From JADFOJ01 sp041580235 (GTDB taxonomy: Bacteria; Planctomycetota; Phycisphaerae; Phycisphaerales; SM1A02): 64,000 nt of DNA. Below are positions 53,404-60,567 of the stretch, piece after piece. The notes under the pieces are model-generated. The model saw nothing but the letters and a program-made list of their open reading frames with translations, ran no database searches and was not told where the DNA came from. The translations under genes and the position numbers were made by a program. The stretch is taken from positions 62,001 to 126,000 of the forward strand of contig JBFGEG010000001.1 in the NCBI GenBank assembly GCA_041580235.1, written 5' to 3'. Positions within the stretch are counted from its first letter, which is position 1. Each line of letters begins with the position of its first letter.

Positions 53404-53778
53404 ATGCAGGTACCCGTTCAGGTCACGTTTCGCGACATGCCGGTCTCGGATGCGATCGAAGCCGCATGCTGGGAGGAATCGGAGAAGCTGGAGCGGTACT
53501 ACGACCGGATCACCAGCTGCCGGATCGTGGTGGCTGAGTCGCACCACCGCCGGCAGAAGGGCAACCTCTTTGAGATCCGCATCGACCTGGCCGTGCCGGG
53601 GCGTGTTCTCGTCGTGAACCGCGAGCCGTCCAAGCACCATCGCGATGAGGACGTCTACGTTGCAATCCGTGAGGCCTTCGAGCGGGCGCGGCGGCAGCTG
53701 GAGGATTTCGTCGACCGCCAGCGCGGGCAGGTCAAGACACATGAGGAGCTGCCCGGAGGCCGACAGGTGACTCCGTAG
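53404..53778 (+). CDS. hpf: Short ribosome hibernation promoting factor (HPF/RaiA family)
   Basis: 124 residues; ATG 53404 follows AGGAGAAGG. The S30AE fold is clear: VQVTFRDMPVSDAIEAACWEE with ITSCRIVVAESHHRRQKGNL, then EIRIDLAVPGRVLVVNREPSKH and EDVYVAIREAFERARRQLEDFV. It is a short form without the C-terminal dimerisation domain of long HPF. It binds the decoding centre of the 30S subunit and silences ribosomes in stress. In mycobacteria an HPF-like protein is in the DosR regulon. The baeRF gene follows by 10 nt. Confidence 0.92.
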   Translation: MQVPVQVTFRDMPVSDAIEAACWEESEKLERYYDRITSCRIVVAESHHRRQKGNLFEIRIDLAVPGRVLVVNREPSKHHRDEDVYVAIREAFERARRQLEDFVDRQRGQVKTHEELPGGRQVTP

Positions 53779-53788
53779 GAGGGGGACC

Positions 53789-54232
53789 ATGCCGAAACGG
53801 TGGCTCTTCATCGTCGACCGCGGCGGAGGCCGCCTTCTGCGGGGCGAGACGACGCCCGCGGGTCACGTCCACCTCGACGTGGTCGACACCGTCGAGAATC
53901 GCTGGCAAGAGCACGAGCACGGCCGCCCCTCGCCCCTGAAGTACAAGGACGGCCACAGCCATGCCGCGTGGACGCACGAAGACGAAACGATGCTGCATCG
54001 GTTCGCCAAGGACGTTGCGGAGTGGCTCGACGAGGCCACCGGTCGGCTGGGCATCGAGCGGGTGGCCCTCTTCGCGCCGCCCCGTCTCATCGGCGAGCTG
54101 CGGCGGACCATGACACCTGCTCTCGCGCAGCGTGTCGAGCAGCACGAGGGCGACCTCGGCTACATGGGCCCCGGTGAGCTGGTGCGGCAGCCGCTCGTCG
54201 CGCGGTGGCTGGGTCTCGAGTCGCCGGCGTGA
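53789..54232 (+). CDS. baeRF/host-attachment-family (archaeo-eukaryotic release-factor-like) protein
   Basis: 147 residues, 10 nt after hpf. It matches the PF10116 'host attachment' family, which is related to the middle domain of eRF1: KRWLFIVDRGGGRLLRGE at the start, then RFAKDVAEWLDEATGRLGIERVALFAPPRLIGELRRTM. The old name suggests phage attachment, but the fold points to a ribosome-related role. Its place beside HPF supports a part in translation control during stress (inference). It is convergent with the alpha/beta hydrolase gene. Confidence 0.83.
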   Translation: MPKRWLFIVDRGGGRLLRGETTPAGHVHLDVVDTVENRWQEHEHGRPSPLKYKDGHSHAAWTHEDETMLHRFAKDVAEWLDEATGRLGIERVALFAPPRLIGELRRTMTPALAQRVEQHEGDLGYMGPGELVRQPLVARWLGLESPA

Positions 54233-54256
54233 TCGACGACGTTCCCGGGACGTGAT

Positions 54257-54922
54257 TCACCGGCTCGACAGGGCCCGCGCCTCGAACTTGCCGACGAACC
54301 ACGCCCCGGCCGCCTCGGCGACCGCCTCGAGGGTGCCCGGCTCCTCGAAGAGGTGGGTCGCCCCTTCGATGACGGTCAGCTCCTTTTCGGCGCGAAGCAT
54401 GGCCAGGGCCTCCCGGTTGAGCCGCAGCACATCCACATCGAGCGATCCCACCAGCAGCAGCGTGGGGGCAGTCACCCGCGGCAGCGCCGCATCCGCCAGG
54501 TCCGGGCGGCCGCCCCGCGACACCACCGCCGCCACTTCATCGCCCAGCTCAGCCGCGGCCACAAGCGCGGCCGCCGCCCCGGTGCTCGCCCCGAAGTAGC
54601 CGATGGGCAGATCGCCCAACGCGTCGCGCGCCCGAAGCCAGGTGGTCGCTGCCAGGACCCGGCGACCGAGCAGCTCGATGTCGAAGACGTTGCGCCGGTC
54701 ATCGGCCTCCGGGGGCGTGAGCAGATCAAACAGCAAGGTCGCGCATCCGCGATCCACGAGCGTCCGGGCCACGGCCCGGTTCCGCCGGCTCAGGCGGCTG
54801 CTGCCGCTGCCATGGGCGAACACCACCACGCCGCCCGGTGTCGCGGGCACGGTCAGGGATCCCGGCAGCCCGACGCCATCGGCGGTCACGACGACTTCTT
54901 GTTCCACGAGTTCCGCGCTCAT
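54257..54922 (-). CDS. Dienelactone-hydrolase-like alpha/beta hydrolase
   Basis: 221 residues; AAGGAG precedes ATG 54922 by about 6 nt. The fold is clear: VVVFAHGSGSSRLSRRN (oxyanion), nucleophile Ser in GYFGASTGAAAAL, Asp in LLVGSLDVDVLRLN and His in VIEGATHLFEEPGTLEAV. In many environmental bacteria this enzyme is fused to a phosphoribosyltransferase; the mycobacterial DosR-regulated protein Rv0571c has both. Here the transferase is separate, at 58201. The substrate is not known. Confidence 0.88.
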   Translation of the reverse strand: MSAELVEQEVVVTADGVGLPGSLTVPATPGGVVVFAHGSGSSRLSRRNRAVARTLVDRGCATLLFDLLTPPEADDRRNVFDIELLGRRVLAATTWLRARDALGDLPIGYFGASTGAAAALVAAAELGDEVAAVVSRGGRPDLADAALPRVTAPTLLLVGSLDVDVLRLNREALAMLRAEKELTVIEGATHLFEEPGTLEAVAEAAGAWFVGKFEARALSSR

Positions 54923-55007
54923 GACATGCTCCTTGTCCAGATCGTCGAGCAGAACCTCCTGCATGCTAGTGACGGCGGCAGGTGGGGGCCCTCGCCGCGA
55001 CGCAATT

Positions 55008-55026
55008 GGGGGCGGTTTCCCCATGG
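55008..55026 (+). promoter_or_regulatory. Island box between divergent hydrolase and DUF2267 genes
   Basis: GGGGGCGGTTTCCCCATGG fits GGG-N4-TTCCCC-ATGG. It lies 56 nt before the DUF2267 start and 85 nt before the hydrolase start on the other strand, so it could serve either or both. The -10 for the plus-strand gene is weak (AAATGA at the 26-nt distance). Confidence 0.6.
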
Positions 55027-55082
55027 TCGCCGCTGCGAACGGCTGACGAAATGAGACGTAGACGAAAGATGAGGTCCGAGTC

Positions 55083-55511
55083 ATGACCATCACCACCTCC
55101 GACATCTTCGAAGGCACGCTCCGTAAGACCGACGCCTGGCTTCACGAGATCGGGCACGAGCTCGGATGGGAGGATCCCAGAGGCGCCTACCTGGCCCTCC
55201 GTGCGGTGCTGCACGCGCTGCGCGACCGGCTCCTTGCAAACGAGGCCGCCGACCTGGGGGCGCAGCTGCCCATGCTGGTCCGCGGGCTGTATTACCAGGG
55301 CTGGAAGCCCACCAACGCCCCGCGCAAGGAGCGGCACAAGGAGCAGTTCCTGGCCCACATCCTCCACGAGTTCCGCAAGACCCCTGAGATTCTCGACGCC
55401 GAGCCGATCGCCCGTGCCGTCTTCAAGGTGCTCGCCGACCGGGTCACGGCCGGGGAGATCGACGACGTCCGGCACATGCTGCCGCCCGAGCTCAGGGAGC
55501 TGTGGCCATAG
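55083..55511 (+). CDS. DUF2267-family protein
   Basis: 142 residues, all helical, matching DUF2267: DAWLHEIGHELGWEDPRGAYLALRAVLHALRDRL, LGAQLPMLVRGLYYQGWKP, then FLAHILHEFRKT and HMLPPELRELWP. The function is unknown. The family commonly occurs next to Usp, CBS and phosphoribosyltransferase genes in stress-adaptation islands. The Lon-like protease gene follows by 82 nt. Confidence 0.87.
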   Translation: MTITTSDIFEGTLRKTDAWLHEIGHELGWEDPRGAYLALRAVLHALRDRLLANEAADLGAQLPMLVRGLYYQGWKPTNAPRKERHKEQFLAHILHEFRKTPEILDAEPIARAVFKVLADRVTAGEIDDVRHMLPPELRELWP

Positions 55512-55593
55512 CCTGGGCCGACTTGCGGATTTCAGGCCCGGCGGCGGTTCTCCCGACGCCCGTCATCTGGGATGATGTGGTGGGAGCCCCTCC

Positions 55594-58086
55594 ATGACCC
55601 AGGTGAAGCGTCTCGTCCCGGATGCGGCAGCGCCGCGTGACCCCGCCCCCGGCTCCGTGGCCCCCGCCCCCCTTCCGCCCTCGGCGGTCCGGTGGCGATG
55701 CGACGCGAGCTGCTTTCCCTTCAATTCCACAGCGGAGGTGGAGCCGATCGCCGGAGTCGTCGGTCAGGATGCCGCGCTGGACGCGCTGCGGTTCGGGCTG
55801 GAGACGCGGGCGGCGGGCCAGAACGTCTTCGTCCGCGGGCTCACCGGGACCGGGCGCATGACGTTGATCCGCCGGCTGCTTGAGGAGTTGCAGCCGACGT
55901 GCCCCGAAGCCCGGGACCGGTGCTACGTTCACAACTTCGGGCAGCCGGATCGGCCGCGGCTGCTCAGCCTCGACGGGGGACGGGCCCGCGGCTTCAAGCG
56001 GGCCGTCGACGAGCTGGCGGACTTCATCCGTGACGATCTCGAGCAGGCGCTGGACGCCGAACGTGTCGCCGACCGCAAGTCGGCCATCGACGCGGCCGCC
56101 AAGGAGCAGGTGCGGGCGGTGGTCGCCCCGTTCGAGAAGGCCCTGCAGGACGCGGGGCTGGCCCTGGTCACGCTGCCCATGGGCCCCGTGGCCCACTCGC
56201 TCATCTTCCCCGTGGTCGAGGGCAAGCCCGTGCCGCCCCAGGAGTTCGAGTGGCTGCACGACCAGGGCAAGGTCAGCGACGAGCAGTTCGAGCAGTACAA
56301 CCGCCAGCGTGAGGCTTTCGAGAAGCAGCTTGCGGAGGTGAACCGGCGTGTGCACGAGATCCGGCGGGAGCACGCGGACGCGCTCGGACCGTTCATCGAA
56401 GGCGAAGCCCGCCTGATCCTTGCGCAGTTCGTCGAGCGCATCGCGTCGGACTTTCCCGTTCCCGGCGTCAAGGAGTTTCTGAGCGAGCTGGTCGACGACG
56501 TGGTGGAACGGCAGGTGCACGGGTCGGGCGGCGACGAGGACTTCACGCGACGCTACCGCGTCAACGTGCTGCTGGCGCGTTGCGCCGACGGGTGCCCGGT
56601 CATCATCGAGAATGCGCCGACGATGGCCGGCCTGCTGGGCATGGTCGATCGCGAGGTGGGGCCGATGGGCATGCTCCACTCCGATCACCTCATGATCCGC
56701 GGGGGCTCGCTGCTTCGAGCCGATGGCGGCTACCTGATCCTGGAGGTCCGCGATGTCCTCGTCGAGCCCGGCGCCTGGAAGGTGCTGATGCGCACGCTGC
56801 GCACACGCCGGCTGGACATCGTGCCGCCGGAGTTCTCGATGCCCTGGTGGACTCCCTCGCTCAAGCCGGAGCCGATCGACATCGACGTCAAGGTCCTGCT
56901 GCTCGGCGACGCCGAGACGTATTACGCGCTCGACGCGCTGGACCCTGACTTCCCTCACCTCTTCAAGGTGCTGTCGGACTTCGACACGGTGATTCCGCGC
57001 GACGACTCGAGCTTCCAGTTCTATGCAGGCGTGCTCGCTCGCATCACGCGGGAGGAGCAGCTGCCGCCGCTCGATCGCACGGCAGTGGCGGCGCTCGTCG
57101 AGCAAGGGGCCCGCATCGCGGGCCGCGCCGGAAAGCTCACGACGGTGTTCGGCCGAATTGCCGACCTCGCCCGCGAGGGCGCCTATCTGGCCGGTCGCAA
57201 CAGCCACGACCGGGTTCTTGGCGACGACATCCGCGAAGCGATCCGGCGGACGAAGCGGCGCGCGGATCTCCCCTCCCGGCGTTTCCGGGAGATGCGGGCC
57301 GACGGAACGATCCGCGTCCAGACGGCCGGGGCGACGGTGGGTCAGATCAACGGCCTCGCGGTGCTGCAGGCCGGGGCCGTGACCTCCGGCTTCCCCGCGC
57401 GGATCACCGCGACGATCGGGCCGGGAACGGCGGGCGTGATCAACATCGAGCGGGAGGCGGCGCTGAGCGGCGCGATCCACACCAAGGGGTTCTATATCCT
57501 CGGCGGCCTGCTGCGGTTCCTGCTGCAGACCAGCCACCCACTGGCGTTCGACGCCTCCATCGCCTTCGAGCAGAGCTACGGCGGCATCGACGGCGACTCG
57601 GCTTCCGGGGCGGAGATCTGCTGCCTTCTCAGCGCGTTGACGAAGCTGCCCATCCGTCAGGACCTCGCCATGACCGGCGCCATCGACCAGCTGGGCCATG
57701 TTCTGGCCGTCGGCGCCGTCAACGAGAAGATCGAGGGGTTCTTCGACACGTGCCTCGACGTGGCGCTGACGGGCACGCAAGGCGCGATCATCCCGGCCTC
57801 GAACGCCGGCGACCTGATGCTCCGCGAAGACGTTGTCGAGGCGTGCGAGCAGGGTCGCTTTCACGTCTTCGCCGTGGACACCGTTCACGAGGCGCTGGAG
57901 CTGCTCACCGGCGTTCCAACCGGCGTGCGCGACTCGCAGGGCCAGTACCCACAGGACACGGTGCTGGCCCTCGCCGTGCAACGCGCCCACGACTTCTGGC
58001 TGGAGGCGGCCGCCCCCACGGGTCGTCCGGACGCCTCCGAACAAGACGAGCCCGAGGCGGCAACGCGTCGGGATACGGGAGAGTAG
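55594..58086 (+). CDS. Lon-like ATP-dependent protease (YcbZ/LonB type)
   Basis: 830 residues. The AAA part begins after a Pro-rich leader; its P-loop is VRGLTGTGRMTLIRRL, with Arg in the Lys position of Walker A, as in other YcbZ-type Lon relatives. A long helical insert (about 130-290) and GGSLLRADGGYLILEVRDVL (Walker B-like) follow. The proteolytic domain has a Lon Ser-Lys dyad: Ser669 in DGDSASGAEICCLLSAL and Lys712 in VNEKIEGFFDTC. It would degrade unfolded or regulatory proteins under stress. ATP hydrolysis is less certain because of the Arg substitution. Confidence 0.9.
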   Translation: MTQVKRLVPDAAAPRDPAPGSVAPAPLPPSAVRWRCDASCFPFNSTAEVEPIAGVVGQDAALDALRFGLETRAAGQNVFVRGLTGTGRMTLIRRLLEELQPTCPEARDRCYVHNFGQPDRPRLLSLDGGRARGFKRAVDELADFIRDDLEQALDAERVADRKSAIDAAAKEQVRAVVAPFEKALQDAGLALVTLPMGPVAHSLIFPVVEGKPVPPQEFEWLHDQGKVSDEQFEQYNRQREAFEKQLAEVNRRVHEIRREHADALGPFIEGEARLILAQFVERIASDFPVPGVKEFLSELVDDVVERQVHGSGGDEDFTRRYRVNVLLARCADGCPVIIENAPTMAGLLGMVDREVGPMGMLHSDHLMIRGGSLLRADGGYLILEVRDVLVEPGAWKVLMRTLRTRRLDIVPPEFSMPWWTPSLKPEPIDIDVKVLLLGDAETYYALDALDPDFPHLFKVLSDFDTVIPRDDSSFQFYAGVLARITREEQLPPLDRTAVAALVEQGARIAGRAGKLTTVFGRIADLAREGAYLAGRNSHDRVLGDDIREAIRRTKRRADLPSRRFREMRADGTIRVQTAGATVGQINGLAVLQAGAVTSGFPARITATIGPGTAGVINIEREAALSGAIHTKGFYILGGLLRFLLQTSHPLAFDASIAFEQSYGGIDGDSASGAEICCLLSALTKLPIRQDLAMTGAIDQLGHVLAVGAVNEKIEGFFDTCLDVALTGTQGAIIPASNAGDLMLREDVVEACEQGRFHVFAVDTVHEALELLTGVPTGVRDSQGQYPQDTVLALAVQRAHDFWLEAAAPTGRPDASEQDEPEAATRRDTGE

Positions 58087-58113
58087 CTACGCGGCGTACG
58101 AGATCTGGCCAAA

Positions 58114-58160
58114 GGGGGCCGATTCCCCATGGCCTCGCTACCCGTGTCTGGACCTAATTC
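58114..58160 (+). promoter_or_regulatory. Island box plus -10 before the phosphoribosyltransferase gene
   Basis: GGGGGCCGATTCCCCATGG (58114-58132) is the clearest copy of the box. Twenty-six nt after its last C comes TAATTC (58155-58160), the same spacing as in the Usp promoter. The box contains ATG 58129, an in-frame but false start for the downstream gene; the true start is 58201. Confidence 0.7.
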
Positions 58161-58200
58161 CGATGCGGCCGGTCTTTGCGCCGAGCCGACGGGAGAGACC

Positions 58201-58857
58201 ATGTTCCGCGACCGGGAGGATGCAGCGCACCGCCTGGCGGAGGAGCTCGGGCGGCTCCCCTTGCGCGATCCGCTCGTGCTCGGCATTCCGCGGGGGGGTG
58301 TCGCGATCGGGGCGGGCCTGGCCCGCGCGCTGGGCGGCGACCTCGATGTCGTGCTGTCGCGCAAGCTGCGGGCCCCGGTCCAGCCGGAGCTGGCCATCGG
58401 GGCGGTTTGCGAAGACGGCTCCGTGTATCTCGACGAGACGATCTGCAGGGTCGCCGGCGCTGACGAACGGTACATCGAGCAGGAGCGTCTCTTCCAGCTT
58501 GCCGAGATCGAGCGCCGCCGCGCGCTCGTGCGCGCCGTGCGCCCGCGGGCGCCGATGCGGGGCCGGTCGGTGATCGTCACCGACGACGGCATCGCCACGG
58601 GCTCGACCATGATCGCCGCCCTCCAGACGATCCCGGCCGCCGGACCGCATGAGATCATCGTCGCCGTGCCGGTCGGGCCCTCGGAGCGTCTCGGAGAGAT
58701 CCGCCGCCGCTGCACGCGTCTGATCTGCCTGCACGAACCTGAGACCTTCTGGGCCATCGGGCAGTTTTACGAGAACTTCGAGCCCGTCGAGGACGATGCC
58801 GTGATCGGTCTGCTGCGCGAGTTCGCCGGGAGAGAACCCGTGCCCGAGAGGTCTTGA
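58201..58857 (+). CDS. Phosphoribosyltransferase (stress-island PRTase)
   Basis: 218 residues from ATG 58201, after GGGAGAG. Earlier in-frame ATG 58129 lies in the regulatory box. The protein has the PRPP-binding signature VIVTDDGIATGSTM, an N-terminal VLGIPRGGVAIGAGLA (the first PRTase loop) and DVVLSRKLRAP. It ends HEPETFWAIGQFYENFEPVEDD, typical of the PRTase that is often fused to a dienelactone hydrolase in DosR-type islands. It transfers phosphoribosyl from PRPP to an unknown base or amine. Two small genes follow. Confidence 0.9.
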   Translation: MFRDREDAAHRLAEELGRLPLRDPLVLGIPRGGVAIGAGLARALGGDLDVVLSRKLRAPVQPELAIGAVCEDGSVYLDETICRVAGADERYIEQERLFQLAEIERRRALVRAVRPRAPMRGRSVIVTDDGIATGSTMIAALQTIPAAGPHEIIVAVPVGPSERLGEIRRRCTRLICLHEPETFWAIGQFYENFEPVEDDAVIGLLREFAGREPVPERS

Positions 58858-58889
58858 GACCCGGCAGTTCTGCTATAAGGAGAACGCAC

Positions 58890-59141
58890 ATGACACTCGC
58901 CGCCGAAAAAGAGTACCAGCACATGGGAGAGACCGCCGGCGCCGCGGACCATGATCATGACCTGGTCAAGGAGCTCGCCAAGCGACTCGACGCGTTGTGG
59001 CGGTACGATCAGTACATTGCCAACGCCGAGGGGCACGATGCTCTCCGGTCGTTCTGGACGGAACTCAAGGGCCAGGAGACGAGAAACGTGAAGCGGCTGA
59101 AGGAGCTCGTCGCCGACGAGATCAACAGACGCTGTTTCTAG
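58890..59141 (+). CDS. Small helical protein of the stress island
   Basis: 83 residues; AAGGAG lies 9 nt before ATG 58890. Mostly one or two charged helices: DHDLVKELAKRLDALWRYDQYIANAEGHD, then SFWTELKGQETRNVKRLKELV. It is reminiscent of ferritin-like or DUF-type helical hairpins but lacks clear metal ligands except His-Asp in HDHDL. Unknown function. It follows the phosphoribosyltransferase by 32 nt and is probably in its operon. Confidence 0.65.
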   Translation: MTLAAEKEYQHMGETAGAADHDHDLVKELAKRLDALWRYDQYIANAEGHDALRSFWTELKGQETRNVKRLKELVADEINRRCF

Positions 59142-59148
59142 TTGTGAC

Positions 59149-59215
59149 GCGCCGTACGGCCCTCCGGGCCGATACTCGCTCCTACGACCCACCGGATTCG
59201 ATCCGGCGGGTCTGA
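59149..59215 (+). repeat. Intergenic repeat copy 1, with hairpin
   Basis: Begins GCGCCGTACGGCCCTCCGGG and ends in the hairpin GACCCACCGGAT...ATCCGGCGGGTC (59186-59212, one mismatch in the stem). It is a diverged copy of the units at 59538 and 59621. It lies just after the small helical gene and may also act as its terminator. Confidence 0.65.
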
Positions 59216-59284
59216 TTTGAGCGGCCGTTTCGTAATCCCCCCGCCCTGGACAGGGGCGGACAACTCCAGTCGGGAGCTAACTTG

Positions 59285-59491
59285 ATGTCGGATGAACAAC
59301 TGAGAGCCGTGTTGGAGGATCTCATTGGGGTGCTGCACCTTCAGGCGGGGGAGATCCAAAGACTCCTCAGCCACGTCGAAGGGCAGACGACGCGGATCCC
59401 CGACGGCAATCAGCTGCCGCTGATCCTGTCGGAGCTCAGCGAGCTGCAGCACCGTGTCAAGAAGCTCTCGGGGGCGCAAACCGCCACGTGA
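59285..59491 (+). CDS. Small acidic helical protein
   Basis: 68 residues; GGGAG lies 8 nt before ATG 59285. The chain is a probable two-helix coiled coil (MSDEQLRAVLEDLIGVLHLQAGEIQRLLSH; LSELSELQHRVKKL) with no signal peptide. The family is unknown to me. It lies between the repeat copies, so it could be a gene of the stress island or a stand-alone small protein. Confidence 0.5.
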   Translation: MSDEQLRAVLEDLIGVLHLQAGEIQRLLSHVEGQTTRIPDGNQLPLILSELSELQHRVKKLSGAQTAT

Positions 59492-59537
59492 CCGCAACGC
59501 CGGAGGCGAACGCGGTCACGTGGCAGGTCTATTCAGA

Positions 59538-59606
59538 GCGCTCCGTACGGCCGTCCGGCCGACACTCGCTCCGGTACGACCCGCCGGATTCATCCGGCGG
59601 GTCTGA
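59538..59606 (+). repeat. Intergenic repeat copy 2, with hairpin
   Basis: Begins GCGCTCCGTACGGCCGTCCG and ends in a perfect hairpin: GACCCGCCGGAT pairs with ATCCGGCGGGTC (59578-59603, 12-bp stem, 2-nt loop). The first 45 bases are identical to copy 3, 83 nt downstream, so the two are a tandem direct repeat. Confidence 0.75.
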
Positions 59607-59620
59607 GCCGACGCACAGCA

Positions 59621-59665
59621 GCGCTCCGTACGGCCGTCCGGCCGACACTCGCTCCGGTACGACCC
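59621..59665 (+). repeat. Intergenic repeat copy 3, truncated
   Basis: Identical to the first 45 bases of copy 2 but without the terminal hairpin; GC-rich sequence CCGCGGCCGCGCTGG replaces it. It lies 32 nt before the convergent end of the MlaF-like gene. Confidence 0.75.
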
Positions 59666-59697
59666 CCGCGGCCGCGCTGGAGCCGCGAGCGCCTCGG

Positions 59698-60543
59698 TCA
59701 AGCCGATCGCTGCTGCAGGGCCGGCATCAGCTCGAAATAGGGCCGGATGACCGGCGAATCGGATTGCTCGAACTGACGGTACGAGCCGTCGAAGAAGACG
59801 GTGCCCTCGTGCAGCATGATCACCCGCGGCTCGAGGCGGTACAGCAGGTCCTTGTCGTGCGTGATGATGAGCGTCGTGCGCGGGACGGGCAGGTCCAGCC
59901 CCTGCCGGTGCGTCTTGCAGATCAGCTCGTCGATCCGCCCCGCGTGCTGAGGATCGAGCCCGGTGGTCGGCTCGTCATAGAACATGAGAATCGGATCCAT
60001 CGCCAGCGCCCGCGCCACGGCCACGCGCTTGGCCATGCCGCCGGAGAGCTCGTCCCGGTCCTTCTCGAGCACCTGATCGGCGTCGAGACCGACGGACAGG
60101 ACGGCGGTGCGGGCAATGGGGGCAATCTGATCCTCGTCGAGACGCTTCACCTCTCGGAGCCACAGCGCGATGTTCTCATACACGGTGCCGGAGAAAAGCG
60201 CGTTGCGCTGAAAGACGATCGCCCAGTGCGTGCGGATACGGTCCATCTTGTCCTCGTCCACCCTGGCCAGATCGGTCAGCCGCACGGGCTCCGTCTCATG
60301 GTCGGCGACAAGGACGCGGCCGAGGTCCGGCGAAAGCTGGCCGATGATGTGCTCCAGAAGGACGGACTTGCCGCAGCCCGACCCGCCGACGAGGGCGACG
60401 ATCTCGCCCCGGCGGATGTCCAGGCTCACGCCGCGCAGGACCTCGTTGTCGTTGAAGGACTTGTGAACGCCGTCGATCCGGATCTCCACCGGGCCGAAGT
60501 CCGGCGTCACCGCGCGTCCGGCGTCCGTAGCGAGTCTCGCCAT
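59698..60543 (-). CDS. ABC transporter ATPase, MlaF-like
   Basis: 281 residues. Complete ATPase motifs: Walker A GGSGCGKS, Q-loop IVFQRNALFSG, signature LSGGMAKRVA, Walker B ILMFYDEPTTGLD and switch His in LIITHD. The long spacing and the sequence around the signature resemble MlaF, the ATPase of lipid-transport systems. No permease (MlaE) or MCE gene lies beside it, so its partners are encoded elsewhere or it acts alone. It is convergent with the repeat region. Confidence 0.85.
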   Translation of the reverse strand: MARLATDAGRAVTPDFGPVEIRIDGVHKSFNDNEVLRGVSLDIRRGEIVALVGGSGCGKSVLLEHIIGQLSPDLGRVLVADHETEPVRLTDLARVDEDKMDRIRTHWAIVFQRNALFSGTVYENIALWLREVKRLDEDQIAPIARTAVLSVGLDADQVLEKDRDELSGGMAKRVAVARALAMDPILMFYDEPTTGLDPQHAGRIDELICKTHRQGLDLPVPRTTLIITHDKDLLYRLEPRVIMLHEGTVFFDGSYRQFEQSDSPVIRPYFELMPALQQRSA

Positions 60544-60567
60544 CTCCGGCCAACCTTAGAGCGGGGG

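Noticed and set aside
53789..54232. Phage origin because of the 'host attachment protein' family name
   Set aside because: The name is historical. The fold is eRF1-related, no phage genes are nearby, and composition matches the neighbours.
55492..58044. 850-codon minus-strand frame opposite the Lon-like protease
   Set aside because: Shadow of the real gene: no motifs, Val/Arg/His-rich composition.
58129..58200. Upstream start of the phosphoribosyltransferase at 58129
   Set aside because: This ATG is inside the regulatory box; ATG 58201 has a GGGAGAG ribosome site and gives the family N-terminus.
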